The notes under the pieces are model-generated. The model had not been told where the DNA came from. It saw only the letters and a list, made by a program, of their open reading frames with translations, and made no database searches. The translations under genes were made by a program, and so were the position numbers. Shown here in pieces: positions 33,373-44,983 of a DNA stretch of 64,000 nt; position 1 is the stretch's first letter, and every line of letters starts with the position of its first letter. This stretch comes from Protea cynaroides (lineage: Eukaryota > Streptophyta > Magnoliopsida > Proteales > Proteaceae). The stretch covers positions 36,310,873-36,374,872 of the forward strand of contig CM053265.1 of the NCBI GenBank assembly GCA_028583415.1. Reading direction: 5' to 3'.

Positions 33373-34949
33373 CTAACGAAAAGGATTGGTGGCCGTCGCA
33401 CCTCTATACATGAGTGTCTGAAGCCGCCCAATGGATCAAACATCATTGCTATCCCACATGCACCCATCATGGAATAAAGATAAAGCTAAAGTATCCGGAT
33501 CAAACATAGCATAACACTTCCCCTGATGCCCTACCCATACCAATACGTCAGCCCCTATTGGCGAGGGCTTACAAACTGGGCTCGCAACTAACCAATCCTA
33601 ATGCCGAACAATGCATCCAGGGCCTCACCCCAGCATCCCTCAATACGTCCATAGAGATAGAGCTAAGGCCCCCCAGCAGAGTCAAAGACTATACGATCCG
33701 AGACCACTTCCCCTGATGCCCTACGACGTAATAGTTCTGCTAAGGTAATGGTGATACGACGATGTTAGTGGGCAAGACTTGAGTAGAGATAGAGCTAGAG
33801 TCTGGTGACCAGGATGAACCACAGTGTCACGTCCTCCCCCTGATGCTCTACTCGCATCAAGCACACTAACCACACACATACATTCACATGCCTATTCCTA
33901 ACATCATCATCATCATCATGTTATAAATAAAGAAAATTAAGTATGCATAAGCAGTAATTAGTACGAATATTGGATGACATATGAAATGTACATTATAACC
34001 ACACAAGCATAAAATCATTCATGGCATTGGACTCAATAAGTAAAATAGTTTGTTATTAGCCAATTAGTTTAGGTCTTGTTCCCTGACCTTCGATCAATGT
34101 TTGTTCCTCTCCCAAGCTTTGGAAGTCACTTTGAATCTATTAGGAACCTAATCAATTAATGTCTTTAAGTTAAGGTTCAAGTTTACTAAGTTACAGTAGT
34201 CAAAAACCTTGTTTGGACTCAAAATATACTTGTTGTTAACGTGTGGTCGCACATGTGGTCGATCCTGTGGTCGTAATATATGAGACCACACACTGTGTGG
34301 TCGAACCCTGTGGTCACATTTTATGCGACCACACCATGCGACCACACCTTTCTTAGAACTTCCCGAATAGCTATGGTCGACCCTGTGGTCACCCTGTGGT
34401 CGACCACAAGCTGTGACCACATGATGTTTGGTCACTTTTTCATCTTCAATCCGAATTCTTCCTGAGTCGATTCCTCAGCTCATCACTTGGGTTCATCCTA
34501 TGATTATTCTATGGCCATTATTTACAGTTTCTCATTAACCATTATCTCTAATCTATTTTCTCATGGTTTTTCTTAGAAATTCCATACTCGAAATAGTTGC
34601 ATTAGATTCAACACATCATCTTGATAAAAGGAACCTATCCTATCTGATCTAGCCTACAGAGTCAAGTCCATACCTTAAGCTTTCTGTAGGGAGATTGAAT
34701 TTTTCTCTTCAAAACCTTCTTCTCCAAGCTTCTTCTCCAAATCTCCTTCTTTCTCTTCTCCTCCTTTCTCTTTCTCTCTTAGGTTTAGAGTTTTAATTTG
34801 AGTTCTAAAAGAGTGAGAGAGGCTAAGGAACGTCGCTTATATAGAGGAAAACCACCATATAGAGTCCCACTTTAATTAGGAAAGAGTCCCCCTCAAATTA
34901 GGAATGTTTCCTAAACACGGAGTCAGTTCAGCATTGTGTGGTCGCATGT
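33373..34949 (-). mobile_element. LTR-L: truncated CHR/GEN-type LTR, first part
   Basis: Begins within the LTR (AAAGGATTGGTGGCC, equal to about 48256 of the GEN-2 LTR), so about 540 bases of its start are missing. The array at about 34240-34430 uses the TGTGGTCG/CGACCACA form. A small hairpin sits at 33429-33448. Interrupted by SOLO-1 at 34950. Confidence 0.75.
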
Positions 34950-37180
34950 TGTAAGACCCGTATACTAACCTGGTCATACCACCTTAAACCAGGTCTACCC
35001 ATCATGGTTGAGAAAAATGGACCAAGGGCGTGAAGGAGATCGTGATCCCAGCAAGGGAGGGTCGCATACCCAGCAAGGGAGGGTCGGACCCCCCAAGACA
35101 GAAAGTCAGACCCCCAGTTTTACAGGGGGGTCGGACACTTTAGGATCCTGGGGTCGACAGGATCATCGACCCCCTCATCGACCACCAGTTGCCACCAGAA
35201 ATAGAAATTAGGAAACTTTCCTAATTTTGGTTGGACTCTTTCCAAATCTCAATGGGACTTATTTTAGGAGTTTCTACTCTATAAATAGGACATCCCTAAG
35301 CCTCTTTCACTCCTTTTACAACCCTAATTGAATTGAGAGAAAGATAAGAGAAGGAAGAGAAGAAGAAGAGAAGCAAGGAAGAGAAGAAAGCAAGAAGGAG
35401 AAGAGTTGCAGAGAAGGAGTATTCTTCTCAGGTATGGATACTAATTCCATGAGTTTCTACAGACCTTAGGTTAGATAATGAAGAGAGTATGATCTCGGAG
35501 AAACCCAAACCATCAACCCATGGTTAGGTTTTCATGGAAAACCATGGAGGAATTCATGAAAGCTATATAGGTGAATGATTCATGGTTTTAGACCATAGAA
35601 TGTGTGTAGAATGGACTGTAGGAGCAAGCCATAGGACCCCAAACACGAAGAATGGACTGAAAGGAAGAAAATCGACCAAAACCCACAGGGGGTCGCATGG
35701 GGGTCGATGGCCAATCGACCCTACCAGACCCTGAGCATCGACCCCCAGCGTTCGGGAAGTCCAGAATAGGGGTGGTCGCACCCAGGGTCGATCATTACTC
35801 CGACCCTACCTCCGACACCCAGTTAACAGTATGGTTTCTAAATTCGGAATTAATTCTAATTGAATTCTATCGACTTTGTTACGTCTTCTACCAATATAAT
35901 AACAATATAAAGGTGATTCTAAAGCTTGAAAGAGGATCCATTAACAAGCTAAGGTGAGGGAACAAGACCTAAACTAATTGATTAATAACAAACTGTTTTC
36001 ATTTCTTGAGTCCACTGCCATATTGATTCTATGAGTGTATGCTTGTATGTGCATTCAACATGTCATCCAATATTTCTATTATTTGTTCATGCATATTTAC
36101 TTTATTGTTTATGACATGAAGATGATGATGATGATAGGAATAGGCATGTGAATGTTTGTGTTTGGCCAATGTATATGGTGTGGGTAGGGATGGTATCAAT
36201 CGGTACTTCGATGCCGTTTCATCGGGGTATATTGTGCCATGGTTCTACTCAAGTCATGTCTACTGACATCGTCGTATCGCCATTACCTTAGCAGAACTAT
36301 TATGTCGTAGAGTATCAGGGGAGGTGGTCTCGGTCCTTGTAGTCTCTGACTCTACCAGGGGGCCTTAGCTCTATCTCTATGGATGTTCTGAGGGATGCTA
36401 GGGTGAGGCCTTGGATACACTGTTTGGCATTAGGATTGGTTAGTTGCGAGCCCAGTTTGCAACCCTAGCCAGCAGGGGTTTATTTGTTGGTATGGTATCA
36501 ATCGGTACAGCCATGATCATTTTTCATGGGGTGTATATTGTGCCATTCTGGGTGCATGTGGGGTGACGGTGCCATTTTCATTGGGCATTTCCACACACTC
36601 GTGTATAGAGGTGCGGCGGCCACCTATCCTTTCTATAGCACATTGCAAACATATTTACCAGACCAAAGATATGAATTGGCTGCATGCATATGTATTGTTG
36701 CATTGTTTTATTTGCTCACTGAGCCATGATGTGTGCTCACCCCTCGACGTCGAATATTTTTAATTGATGATGCAGGTATTACTGTCGAAGATTATATAAA
36801 TGCTCCAGTGTACGGGAATGTGGTAGCGATGGAAGTTGAAGATGCAGTGGATGCACATGACTCCTCTTGCGAGTGCAACTCATGTGTATTCGATTAGATT
36901 TTTAGTTTTTCTTTATTTGGATTTATTAAGGACATGTATTTGATATTTATTTATGTCTCAGTTGATACAGAATAATTTACTATTTAAATATTAATATCAC
37001 AATAGATTCTCAGTTCATTTTACTATGAGACTTCCGCTATTATGTATTTACTCTGATTATGAATGTGGATGTATGAGGTTTAGATCAGTCGGATACCATC
37101 TGTACGAGATCCTGGTTGAATCGTTGGTTTACTAGCGGTTCATCACACCATTCTGAATAGTATGGAATTGGGGTGTGACA
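34950..37180 (+). mobile_element. SOLO-1: solo LTR inserted in LTR-L
   Basis: 2231 bp, TGTAAGACCCG to GGGTGTGACA. Flanks CATGT (34945-34949) and CACGT (37181-37185) form a 5-bp duplication with one mismatch. Arrays at 35045-35190 and 35690-35825 use GGGGTCG forms. It contains two ~50-bp blocks TGGTATCAATCGGTAC..GGGGT.TATATTGTGCC (36191 and 36493), each with a different hairpin. A TATA CTATAAATAG lies near 35279. No internal region, hence solo. Confidence 0.85.
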
Positions 37181-37452
37181 CACGTGGGGTCACAGAATCC
37201 ATCGACCACACATCCAAAAACTTGCGACCACACATTCCAGATTCCTGTGGTCGCATTCTTCTAAGGTGTGGTTGACCACACCTGTTTAGGTATGCGACCA
37301 CACACTCCTAATTAAAAGTTTTTGGGTTCAATTTCATACCTAGCCTTGTGGTTTCTTCACGCACTTGGTCTACTTGGCCCGACCATGATAGGAAGACCGG
37401 TCACGGCACAAGAATGTAAGCTTAGACCGATTTGTGGAATGAGGGTCTTACA
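37181..37452 (-). mobile_element. LTR-L, second part
   Basis: Resumes the interrupted LTR, with the CGACCACA-type array at 37195-37310, and ends GGGTCTTACA at 37452. The bases that follow are gene sequence without a purine tract. This LTR is therefore more likely a separate insertion into the GEN-2 gene than the 3' LTR of GEN-2. Confidence 0.7.
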
Positions 37453-38278
37453 GTCAGTGTGTGAACCTGGCCTAGTTAGCCCTATTTGATGTAGAGAGGG
37501 CATTTGGTGATATGGGCTGGCTTCCAGTGATCCTGTATGAGGCTTGTACCAGCCCAGATTCAATAAAGCAGTTCTACTATCACTTTCAAGTGAAGGGTGA
37601 CCTAGAGGATGTGGATAGGGGTAGAGAGCTTCGGATCACCAGTTGGGTGAAAGGGGTTCCTATCTCTTTTAACTGTCAGGAGTTGGCTAATCTCCTGGGC
37701 CTTTCCAACGATGGACAGTTGGTCTACTGTGCACCAAGGGAGCCCTAGTTCCTATCTACAAGAGGTGCGTGCAGAGATAGATAATCAAATTCTTCGAAAC
37801 GATCGCTGGGGAATGAAGGTGGTTAACCAGCATCCAGAGCCACGGGTCTACTGTAAGATTATCTAGCATAATCTGATCCCTCAAGGTGGACACTATGAGA
37901 TGGTCTCTTAGCTGACTCAGTACTTGTTGTACTGTATCAGTACTAAGAAGCCTGTCTGTCTCCCATACATCATCCTTCGGACTATGCACAAAGCTACATT
38001 GCCTAACTCGAAAGGAAACTTGCCCTATGGATGGCTGATCTCCACCTTGCTCTTGTGTCTACAGGTAAACCTAGAGGATGAGAGAATTTTTAAGGACACC
38101 TTCTCAACTAACCTTGATTGGGAGGCCATCAATAGGATGGGCATGAGAGAGATACAGGTCAGTAATGATGAGAAGAATGCTATAAGATGTCTTCTCACTC
38201 GAGTAGCAGCAGCAGATGCAAAGGCGACAGCAGTATAGGCAAACGAGAGTGATGATGAGGAGGTTGATGATAAGATGT
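37453..38278 (+). pseudogene. GEN-2 antisense Transposase_32-like gene, first fragment
   Basis: Starts inside the protein at the point equal to base 907 of GEN-1. Frames carry AFGDMGWLPVILYEACTSPD (37499), KGVPISFNCQELANLLGL (37651), then LPYIILRTM (37960) and GNLPYGWLI (38013). In-frame stops at 37747, about 37864 and 38236 and others show decay. Ends at 38278, where ATH-1 is inserted; the frame resumes at 44834. Confidence 0.6.
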
Positions 38279-38877
38279 TGATAAGTGTGTGATTTTTATA
38301 TTTTTATTCCCTTTACACTATGCTTTTTAATGTGTTTTATATCTTATTGAACTGAATAGGTTTGATTTTATTAATTTGACATATTTTACAGATGTTGTGA
38401 ATTAATTATTAAAAGATAAAAAAATTCTAACATCCTTAATATTGACGTTCTAAGTTTCATGCAGGTTTTTGACATAAAAAGAGCTTCAGAATTGAAAAGT
38501 TGTCTTCAATAAAGTTGTAGAGGATGTCTCTACCCTTTTGGAATGATATTATGGAGAAAAATCTGAGTTTTTTGGGGTCTCCAAATGTGGCTTCAAAGTC
38601 TGACATGAAAATGTAATCGAATCCGAATTGGAGTAGCCCTTTGATTTGATTAAAGCATTCAACGATAGATGTAAATTTCATAAAGAGTCTCCTAATCATG
38701 TTAGGAAATCTAAACCTACAATGGAAGACTCCAAATAAGAAAAGAAGACTCTACTATTTTAGAATTCTAAATAGAGAAGAACTCCTACATGAAGAAGGAA
38801 TCCTACACAACGAAAGAGTTATAAGTCACAAAGGATTGTCATGTTTAATATATAGAGCATTAGTGTTAAGATAAAAG

Positions 38878-38912
<35 letters not shown>

Positions 38913-39781
38913 GCTGGAAATTTTTCTATCTCTGAAAGGATTATAATGTCTAGCTAATTTTCTTATTCAGTTTAAGGGGATTTTGAAGCCCAAACTCATG
39001 TAAATGGTGTAATCTCTATTCAGTAACGTTGTTCTTCTTCTCTATTTTATTGGAATTACTTTTGTTATTCTTTTTTCCTTAATTATGATATTTGTCTGAA
39101 TAATCCAGTAATGGCCTGCTCAATTGGTTAGATTAATATTAATTGCTAGATCTAAAATCTATGATACGTAATTGTCTTGATTCTAATCACAAGTAGCAAA
39201 CAGTTGTAGATGATTATGTCTATGTTTTTGTCTCATCATTGTGAATAATATAATCAAAGTTAAATAATCTCTGCTTGTGTATGATTGTTGCTTAGATTGA
39301 TCTGTTTTTCACCCTCTTAATGCCAACATTAAATTAAACATTGAGAGTTTATTCAGTGTTGTTCAATGGTTAGATCTCTCTGAAGTGCTTATTTTAGTAG
39401 AGATAGTTAAGAGAAAACTTACGTAACAGAGCTTATTGTTATCTAGGGTCTTTAATTCTAATTGGAAGGAAGAGATTAATGTTGTGATTAATTTTACTCA
39501 TTGCATGTATGGGTGGATATTGAACTAAGAACTGAATATTCTCATCTAATTATCTCCCTATTTAAATTTTGTTTGTTTACTTTCAATTTGATTCAAACAA
39601 CCAAAACCCCCCTTTGTTATTGTGTTTAATTAGCATTAATTAATATATTTAGTTTGAGTAGAATATAAATTTTAATCAATTCATTCTCTGTGGGATCGAC
39701 CTTTGCTTATCCTATTTACAGTTTATTAATCAGATCAGTAAAGAAATATTTAATTAAATTGGTGCATTTGACACGTTACCA
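38279..39781 (+). mobile_element. ATH-1 5' LTR
   Basis: 1503 bp, TGATAAGTGTGTG to ACACGTTACCA. It carries a (CT)n run at about 38879-38910. A ~530-base stretch (about 38380-38920) is absent from the 3' LTR. Confidence 0.85.
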
Positions 39782-39786
39782 AATTT

Positions 39787-39804
39787 TGGCACCGTTGCTG
39801 GGGA
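39787..39804 (+). promoter_or_regulatory. Primer binding site of ATH-1
   Basis: TGGCACCGTTGCTGGGGA, close to the TTGGCGCCGTTGCCGGGGA site known from Athila-type elements. Confidence 0.75.
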
Positions 39805-39968
39805 GTTGAATTTTGATTAGTTTTTATATCTCTCTTTTAATTTTTTTTTCGAATTAGTTTTTTTTATTTCAACTTTTTTATTTTATTTAATTTTTATTCA
39901 GTTTCTTTTCCTCTTATTAATTTTTTTTAGTTAATTATCTTAGCTACTTGTGTGAGTTTATGATTCTA

Positions 39969-42117
39969 ATGCGATGCACTCAAAAAGGAGATCTGAATTT
40001 TGATCCAAAACTTGAACGTACTGTGAGTCAGTGAAGAAAAGAAGCTAGGCAGATTAAGACAGAAAGAGAATCAATCCCTCTCACAGGGGTTAATTTTGAA
40101 AGTTCTTCTAGTAACTCTGAACAAGAAGAAATCATGGCTGAGAATGACAGGACATTAAAGGAGTTGGCTACCCCTGATTTTAACCAACAACCTTTGTGCA
40201 TTCAATACCCTACTTTGGATGTCGCTTTTGAGCTTAAGTCTAGTTTAATTCATTTATTGCCTAAATTTTGTGGTTGTGCAGGTGAGGATCCAAATAAACA
40301 CCTGAAGGAATTTCGTGTAGTGTGTTCAAGCATGAAACAGACAGGAGTGTCTGAAGAACAGATCAAATTATGAGCCTTTCCTTTTTCATTATCAGATGAT
40401 GCAAAAGATTGGCTCTACTACCTACCATCTTGGACGATCACTACATGGAATGAAATTAAAAAATTATTTTTGGAAAAATACTTCCCAGCCTCTAGAGCTG
40501 CCACCATCAGAATGGAAATCTATGGCATACTACAGTATACTAGAAAAACACTCTATGAATATTGGGAGCATTTCAAGAAACTATGTGCCAGCTGTCCACA
40601 TCACCAGATAAGTGATCAACTCCTAATTCAGTATTTTTTATGAAGGATTATTGCCCATGGAAAGGAACATGATAGATGCAGCAAGTAGAGGAGCTCTAGT
40701 AGATAAAACCCCTGAAGCTACAAGAAGGTTAATTGCAAACATGGCTGCAAATTCCCAATAATTTGGTACAAGAAACAATGCACCACTCAAAAAGGTGAAT
40801 GAGATAAATACATCTTCCCTTGAACAACAGTTATCTGACCTTACCTCTCTTGTTAGACAAATGGCTGTAGGAAATTTACAGCCGGTAAAACCTTGTGGGA
40901 TATGTTCGATGATAGGACACTCAACTGATATGTGTCCAACACTTCAAGAAGGACCCACCGAACAAGCCAATGTTGTAGGTAACTTTCCAGAACCACCAAG
41001 ACAGTATAATCCATACTCTAACACATACAGTCCAGGTTGGAGAGATCATCCAAACCTGAGCTATCGAGGAAACAGACCAGTAGGGTAGAACTTCTATCAA
41101 AATAGATAGCCAACATTCCAACCCAGGCCACCTGTCCCTCAGAATTCAATCTCATCATTAGAGGACATAGTTAAATGTCTTGTTCTAAATACCCAACAGT
41201 TTCAAAAGAAAAAAAAATCTAGCATTCAAAGTCTAGAGAGCCAGGTGAGTCAAATGGCAACTGCTATGAATAGTTTAGAAGCTCAGTTTGAAGGAAAATT
41301 ACCATCACAAACTGTGGTGAATCCAAAAGAAAATGTGAATGATGTGACACTCCGAAGTCGTAAGGAACTTGAGAAACCAACAAAATCCAAGAAAGAGGAC
41401 AACGATAAGGAAATTCTAGATTTGTTACGTAAAGTGGAGGTAAATATACCCCTGTTGGATGCAATCAAACAGGTACCCAGGTATGAAAAATTTCTTAAAG
41501 AGTTATGCATTAACAAAAGGAAGTTGAATGGTAATGAAATATTAAGTATGGGAGAGAATGTCTCAGCAATCCTCCAAAGAAAAATTTCTCCCAAGTGTAA
41601 AGACCCAGGTATGTTCACTATTCCCTATAAAATAGGTAATACCAGAGTTGAGAGAGCTATCCTAGATTTATGAACATCTATTAATATAATGCCACAATCT
41701 ATTTATGCTTCATTAAATTTAGGCCCCTTGAAAGAAACTGGTGTCATTAGCCAACTGGTTGATTGTACTAATGCGTACCATGAAGGGGTACTTGACGATG
41801 TTCTTGTACAGGTAAATGAGCTAATATTTCCAGCTGGTTTCTATATTCTAGACATGAAAGATGATATCTCACCTAATCCAGCACCTATCTTGCTGGGAAG
41901 ACCATTCTTGAATACAGCTCGAACAAAGATAGACGTTCATGATGGTACCCTTATAATGGAATTTGATGGTGAAGTAATTCATTTTAATATTTTTGAAGCC
42001 ACGAAATACTCCACTGATGTTCATTCAGTTTTTGCTGTTAATACTGTTGATTCTAGATTGCAAGAAGTGTTTGAATTAAATAATAAAGATGAACTGGAGG
42101 TTGCAATTACCACATAA
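39969..42117 (+). pseudogene. ATH-1 gag-protease
   Basis: One frame from ATG 39969, interrupted by stops at 40035 and 40371-40373 and by small shifts further on. It carries PTLDVAFELKSSLIHLLPKF, DDAKDWLYYLPS, EKYFPASRAATIR and the zinc-knuckle-like CGICSMIGHSTDMC near 40890-40930. The protease region has LDL-stop-TSINIMP at 41665-41690, where the stop replaces the Gly of the D-x-G active site. It continues with ILLGRPFLNTARTKIDV (41889). All are hallmark Athila segments. Confidence 0.85.
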
Positions 42118-42159
42118 TTACAGTTAGAGGAGAATAATGAGATAGAGATTAGTAAAGAA

Positions 42160-42842
42160 TTGAAGGAGACTGTGGCAGCTTTACATTCTTTAAAACTAAT
42201 TCCAAAAAAATGTGGAGTTTCTTTTATAAAGCTACCTGGGTCTCATAAAAAATTATTACCATCTGTTTTACAGGCTCCTACCTTGGAATTGAAGCAATTT
42301 TTAATCCATTTAAAGTATGGATACCTAGGAACGAATGAAACATTACCGGTAATAATTGCGAAGAACTTGACACCTAGTCAAGAAGATAAGACGGTTCAAA
42401 TGCTATTATATCATAAGGAATATTGGACCTATTGGGTGGTCAAGTATTACAACAGGAATATGACTGATGCTAGTGTTCAAAGCAAGATACAATTGCAAGA
42501 ATTTGAGGAGTTGAGGAATGATGCATACGAGTGCTCCAACATTTACAAAGTAAACACCAAGGGTTTTCACGACAAGATGATTTTTAGGAAGAATTTTGTT
42601 GTTGGTCAAAGAGTTCTTCTCTTTCATTCTCGGTTAAAGCTATTTTCAGGTAAGTTGCATTCAAGTTGAATTGGTCTTTTGTTGTGACTATTGTTTTTCA
42701 TCATGGTGCAGTGAAAATAAAGAGCTTGAAAACAAACAAGATATTTAAGGTGAATGATCATAGACTTAAACCTTACTTTGATGGTTTTCAAATGGACAAT
42801 ATTGAAGAAGTGGGACTAGCAGATCGTACTTATGAGGAGTGA
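42160..42842 (+). pseudogene. ATH-1 pol with RT-integrase deletion
   Basis: An open frame (42160-42669) starts with the pre-RT segment (LELKQFLIHLKYGYLG, ETLPVIIAKNLTPSQEDK). At about 42415-42440 it passes directly into the post-integrase segment (ELRNDAYECSNIYK, FVVGQRVLLFHSRLKLFSGKL). After a frameshift near 42665 the tail runs to a stop at about 42841 (KSLKTNKIFKVNDHRLKPYF). The roughly 1000 residues expected between are gone. Confidence 0.8.
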
Positions 42843-43854
42843 TGGACAAAGCTAGTCGGGCTAACGACGTTAAACAAATGCGCTGCTTGGGAGGCAACCC
42901 AAGAAAATAGATTTGTCTTTCTTCTCTTTATTACTTGCTTTCTTTTACATTCTTATTTTCCATTGAAGACAATGTTAAATTTAAGTGTGGGAGAGAAAAA
43001 TTAGGATCTGTCATAGGAAATTTAGTTTTATTTAGAGTTTTATGTTTTACTTAGCGTTATTTATTTATTTTTTTTAAACTTATTTAGTGTCGTATTTTTA
43101 TTTTTAGTTTCTTTTAGTGTTAATGTGCTTTGAAAGTAGCTTTCATAAAAAAATTTAATGTTTTTAACATTGGTTTTTAGTAAAGTCATATACTCTTACT
43201 ATGGTTTTGACACAAAAACGAAAAGAGAGAGAGACTTAGGACACCATCACATGCATCAATGTCCATGAGGATATATGCAAAAAGTGAAGTTACGTAAGTA
43301 ACTTGGGAATGCATAACCACTTGCACTTCTCATGCCAACTATAATGGAGTAGCTTCGAGAGGAAGAGTATAGAAAAGAAATATAAAATATAAGTGTTGAA
43401 AGCTGAATATGGTCAAATAGGTTCTAAATCTTGGGTCTTGGTTGCCAGTGTGTTACCATAGGTTTTACTTTAAAGAAAGGTGTGTTTGGAAGATATAACA
43501 AGATTCCCTAATTAAAGATGCATGCTATGTATTTCAATCATATGAGGTTATAAAGTTTAAGTGCAGGGGTTTCCTTGTTTTCTTGATCCCAGGTTGAATG
43601 TCTTGATTAATAGAATTTGTGTATGTTCTTTTCCTAAATATCAAAGTTAAAGTTTAAAATTTTTATATGAATTTTGTGTGTTTATTCTCTGAAAACACTC
43701 ACGAGACATAACTTGTCCACTATGGGTGACCTAGGGGTTTAAAGGCTTATTGCACATGCTAAGTGCAATTGTAATTCCTACGAAAGTGAGTTAAAATTTT
43801 ATTTTTATATTTTTCTTTGCCCGAGGATGTGCAAAAGCTAAGTGTGAGGGTATC
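42843..43854 (+). other. ATH-1 3' untranslated region
   Basis: Contains GCGCTGCTTGGGAGGCAACC (42880-42899), a sequence conserved after pol in Athila-type elements, and TTTAAGTGTGGGAGAG (42979). A related AAGTGTGAGGG lies just before the 3' LTR (43840-43850). No coding potential. Confidence 0.6.
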
Positions 43855-44833
43855 TGATAAGTGTGTGATTTTTATATTTTTATTCCCTTTATAATGCTTT
43901 TTAATGTATTTTATATCTTATTGAACTGAATAGGTTGAAGTTAGGAAAATTAATTGTTAGAAGATAGGTTGAATTTTTCTATCTCTGAATGGATTATAAT
44001 GTCTAGCTAATTTTCTTAATCAGTTCAAGGGGATTTTGAAGCCCAAACTCATGTAAATGGTGTAATCTCTATTCAGTAACGTTGCTCTTCTTCTCTCTTT
44101 TATTGGAATTGCTTATGTTATTCTTTTCTCTTTAATTATGATATTTGTCTGAATAATCCAGTAATGGCCTGCTGAATTGGTTAGATTAATATTAATTGCT
44201 AGATCTAAAATCTGTGATACGTAATCGTCTTGATTCTAAGCACAAGTAGCAAACAGTGGTACATGATTATGTCCAAGTTTTCCTCTCATCATTGTGAATA
44301 ATATAATCAAAGTTAAATAATCTCCACTTGTGTGTGATTGTTGCTTAGATTGATCTACTTTTTACCCTCTTAATGCTTCCATTAAATTAAACATTGAGAG
44401 TTTATTCCGTGTTATTCAATGGTTAGATCTCTCTGAAGAGCTTGTTTTAGTAGAGATACTTAAGGGAAAACTCGGGTAAGAGAGCTTATTGTTATCTAGG
44501 GTTTTTAATTCTAATTGGAAGGAAGAGATTAACGTTGCGATTAATTTTACTCATTGCATGTGTGGGTAGATACTGAACCAAGAACTGAATATTCTCATTT
44601 AATTATCTTCCTATTTAAATTATGTCTGTTTACTTTCAATTTGATTCAAACAACCAAAACCCCCCTTTGTTACTGTGTTTAATTAGCATTAATTAGTATA
44701 TTTAGTTTGAGTAGAATATAAATTTTAATCAATTCATTCTCTGTGGGATCGACCTTTGCTTATACTATTATAGTTTATTAATCAGATCAGTAAAGAAATA
44801 TTTAGTTAAATTGGTGCATTCGATACGCTACCA
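43855..44833 (+). mobile_element. ATH-1 3' LTR (internally deleted)
   Basis: 979 bp, TGATAAGTGTG to GCTACCA. Compared with the 5' LTR it lacks about 530 bases, with the join near 43965-43975. The remaining parts match closely. Confidence 0.85.
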
Positions 44834-44983
44834 AATGTCCAAGGATGTGGATGTCATACCTCCTCCATCACCATAGCATTTTACTGGAGCTGGTCCTTCT
44901 CGGACTTCTCACTCATCTGGCCCTTCACTCCCACCATCAGATGACATGATGGTGCTATTACATGAGATTCGAGAGGCTCAGCA
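44834..44983 (+). pseudogene. GEN-2 antisense gene, second fragment
   Basis: Reads DVDVIPPPSP, one stop, then a Ser/Pro-rich hinge and MMVLLHEIREAQH, matching GEN-1 at about 1744-1885. It is bounded by ATH-1 on the left and SOLO-2 on the right, with a target duplication at each junction. Confidence 0.75.

Larger units (their letters stand above)
38279..44833 (+). mobile_element. ATH-1: Athila-like Ty3/gypsy element lacking RT and integrase
   Basis: 5' LTR 38279-39781, PBS 39787-39804, gag-protease 39969-42117, shortened pol 42160-42842 and 3' LTR 43855-44833. Flanks GATGT (38274-38278) and AATGT (44834-44838) form a 5-bp duplication with one mismatch. The pol reading runs from the segment preceding RT straight into the segment following integrase, so RT, RNase H and integrase have been removed as one block. 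The element is non-autonomous in its present form. Confidence 0.88.

Noticed and set aside
33373..37452. LTR-L as the 3' LTR partner of the GEN-2 LTR at 47716-50059
   Set aside because: No purine tract at its inner edge, and its array and flank types (GTGGTCG) differ from the GEN-2 LTR (TATGGTCG), so the two are more likely separate insertions.
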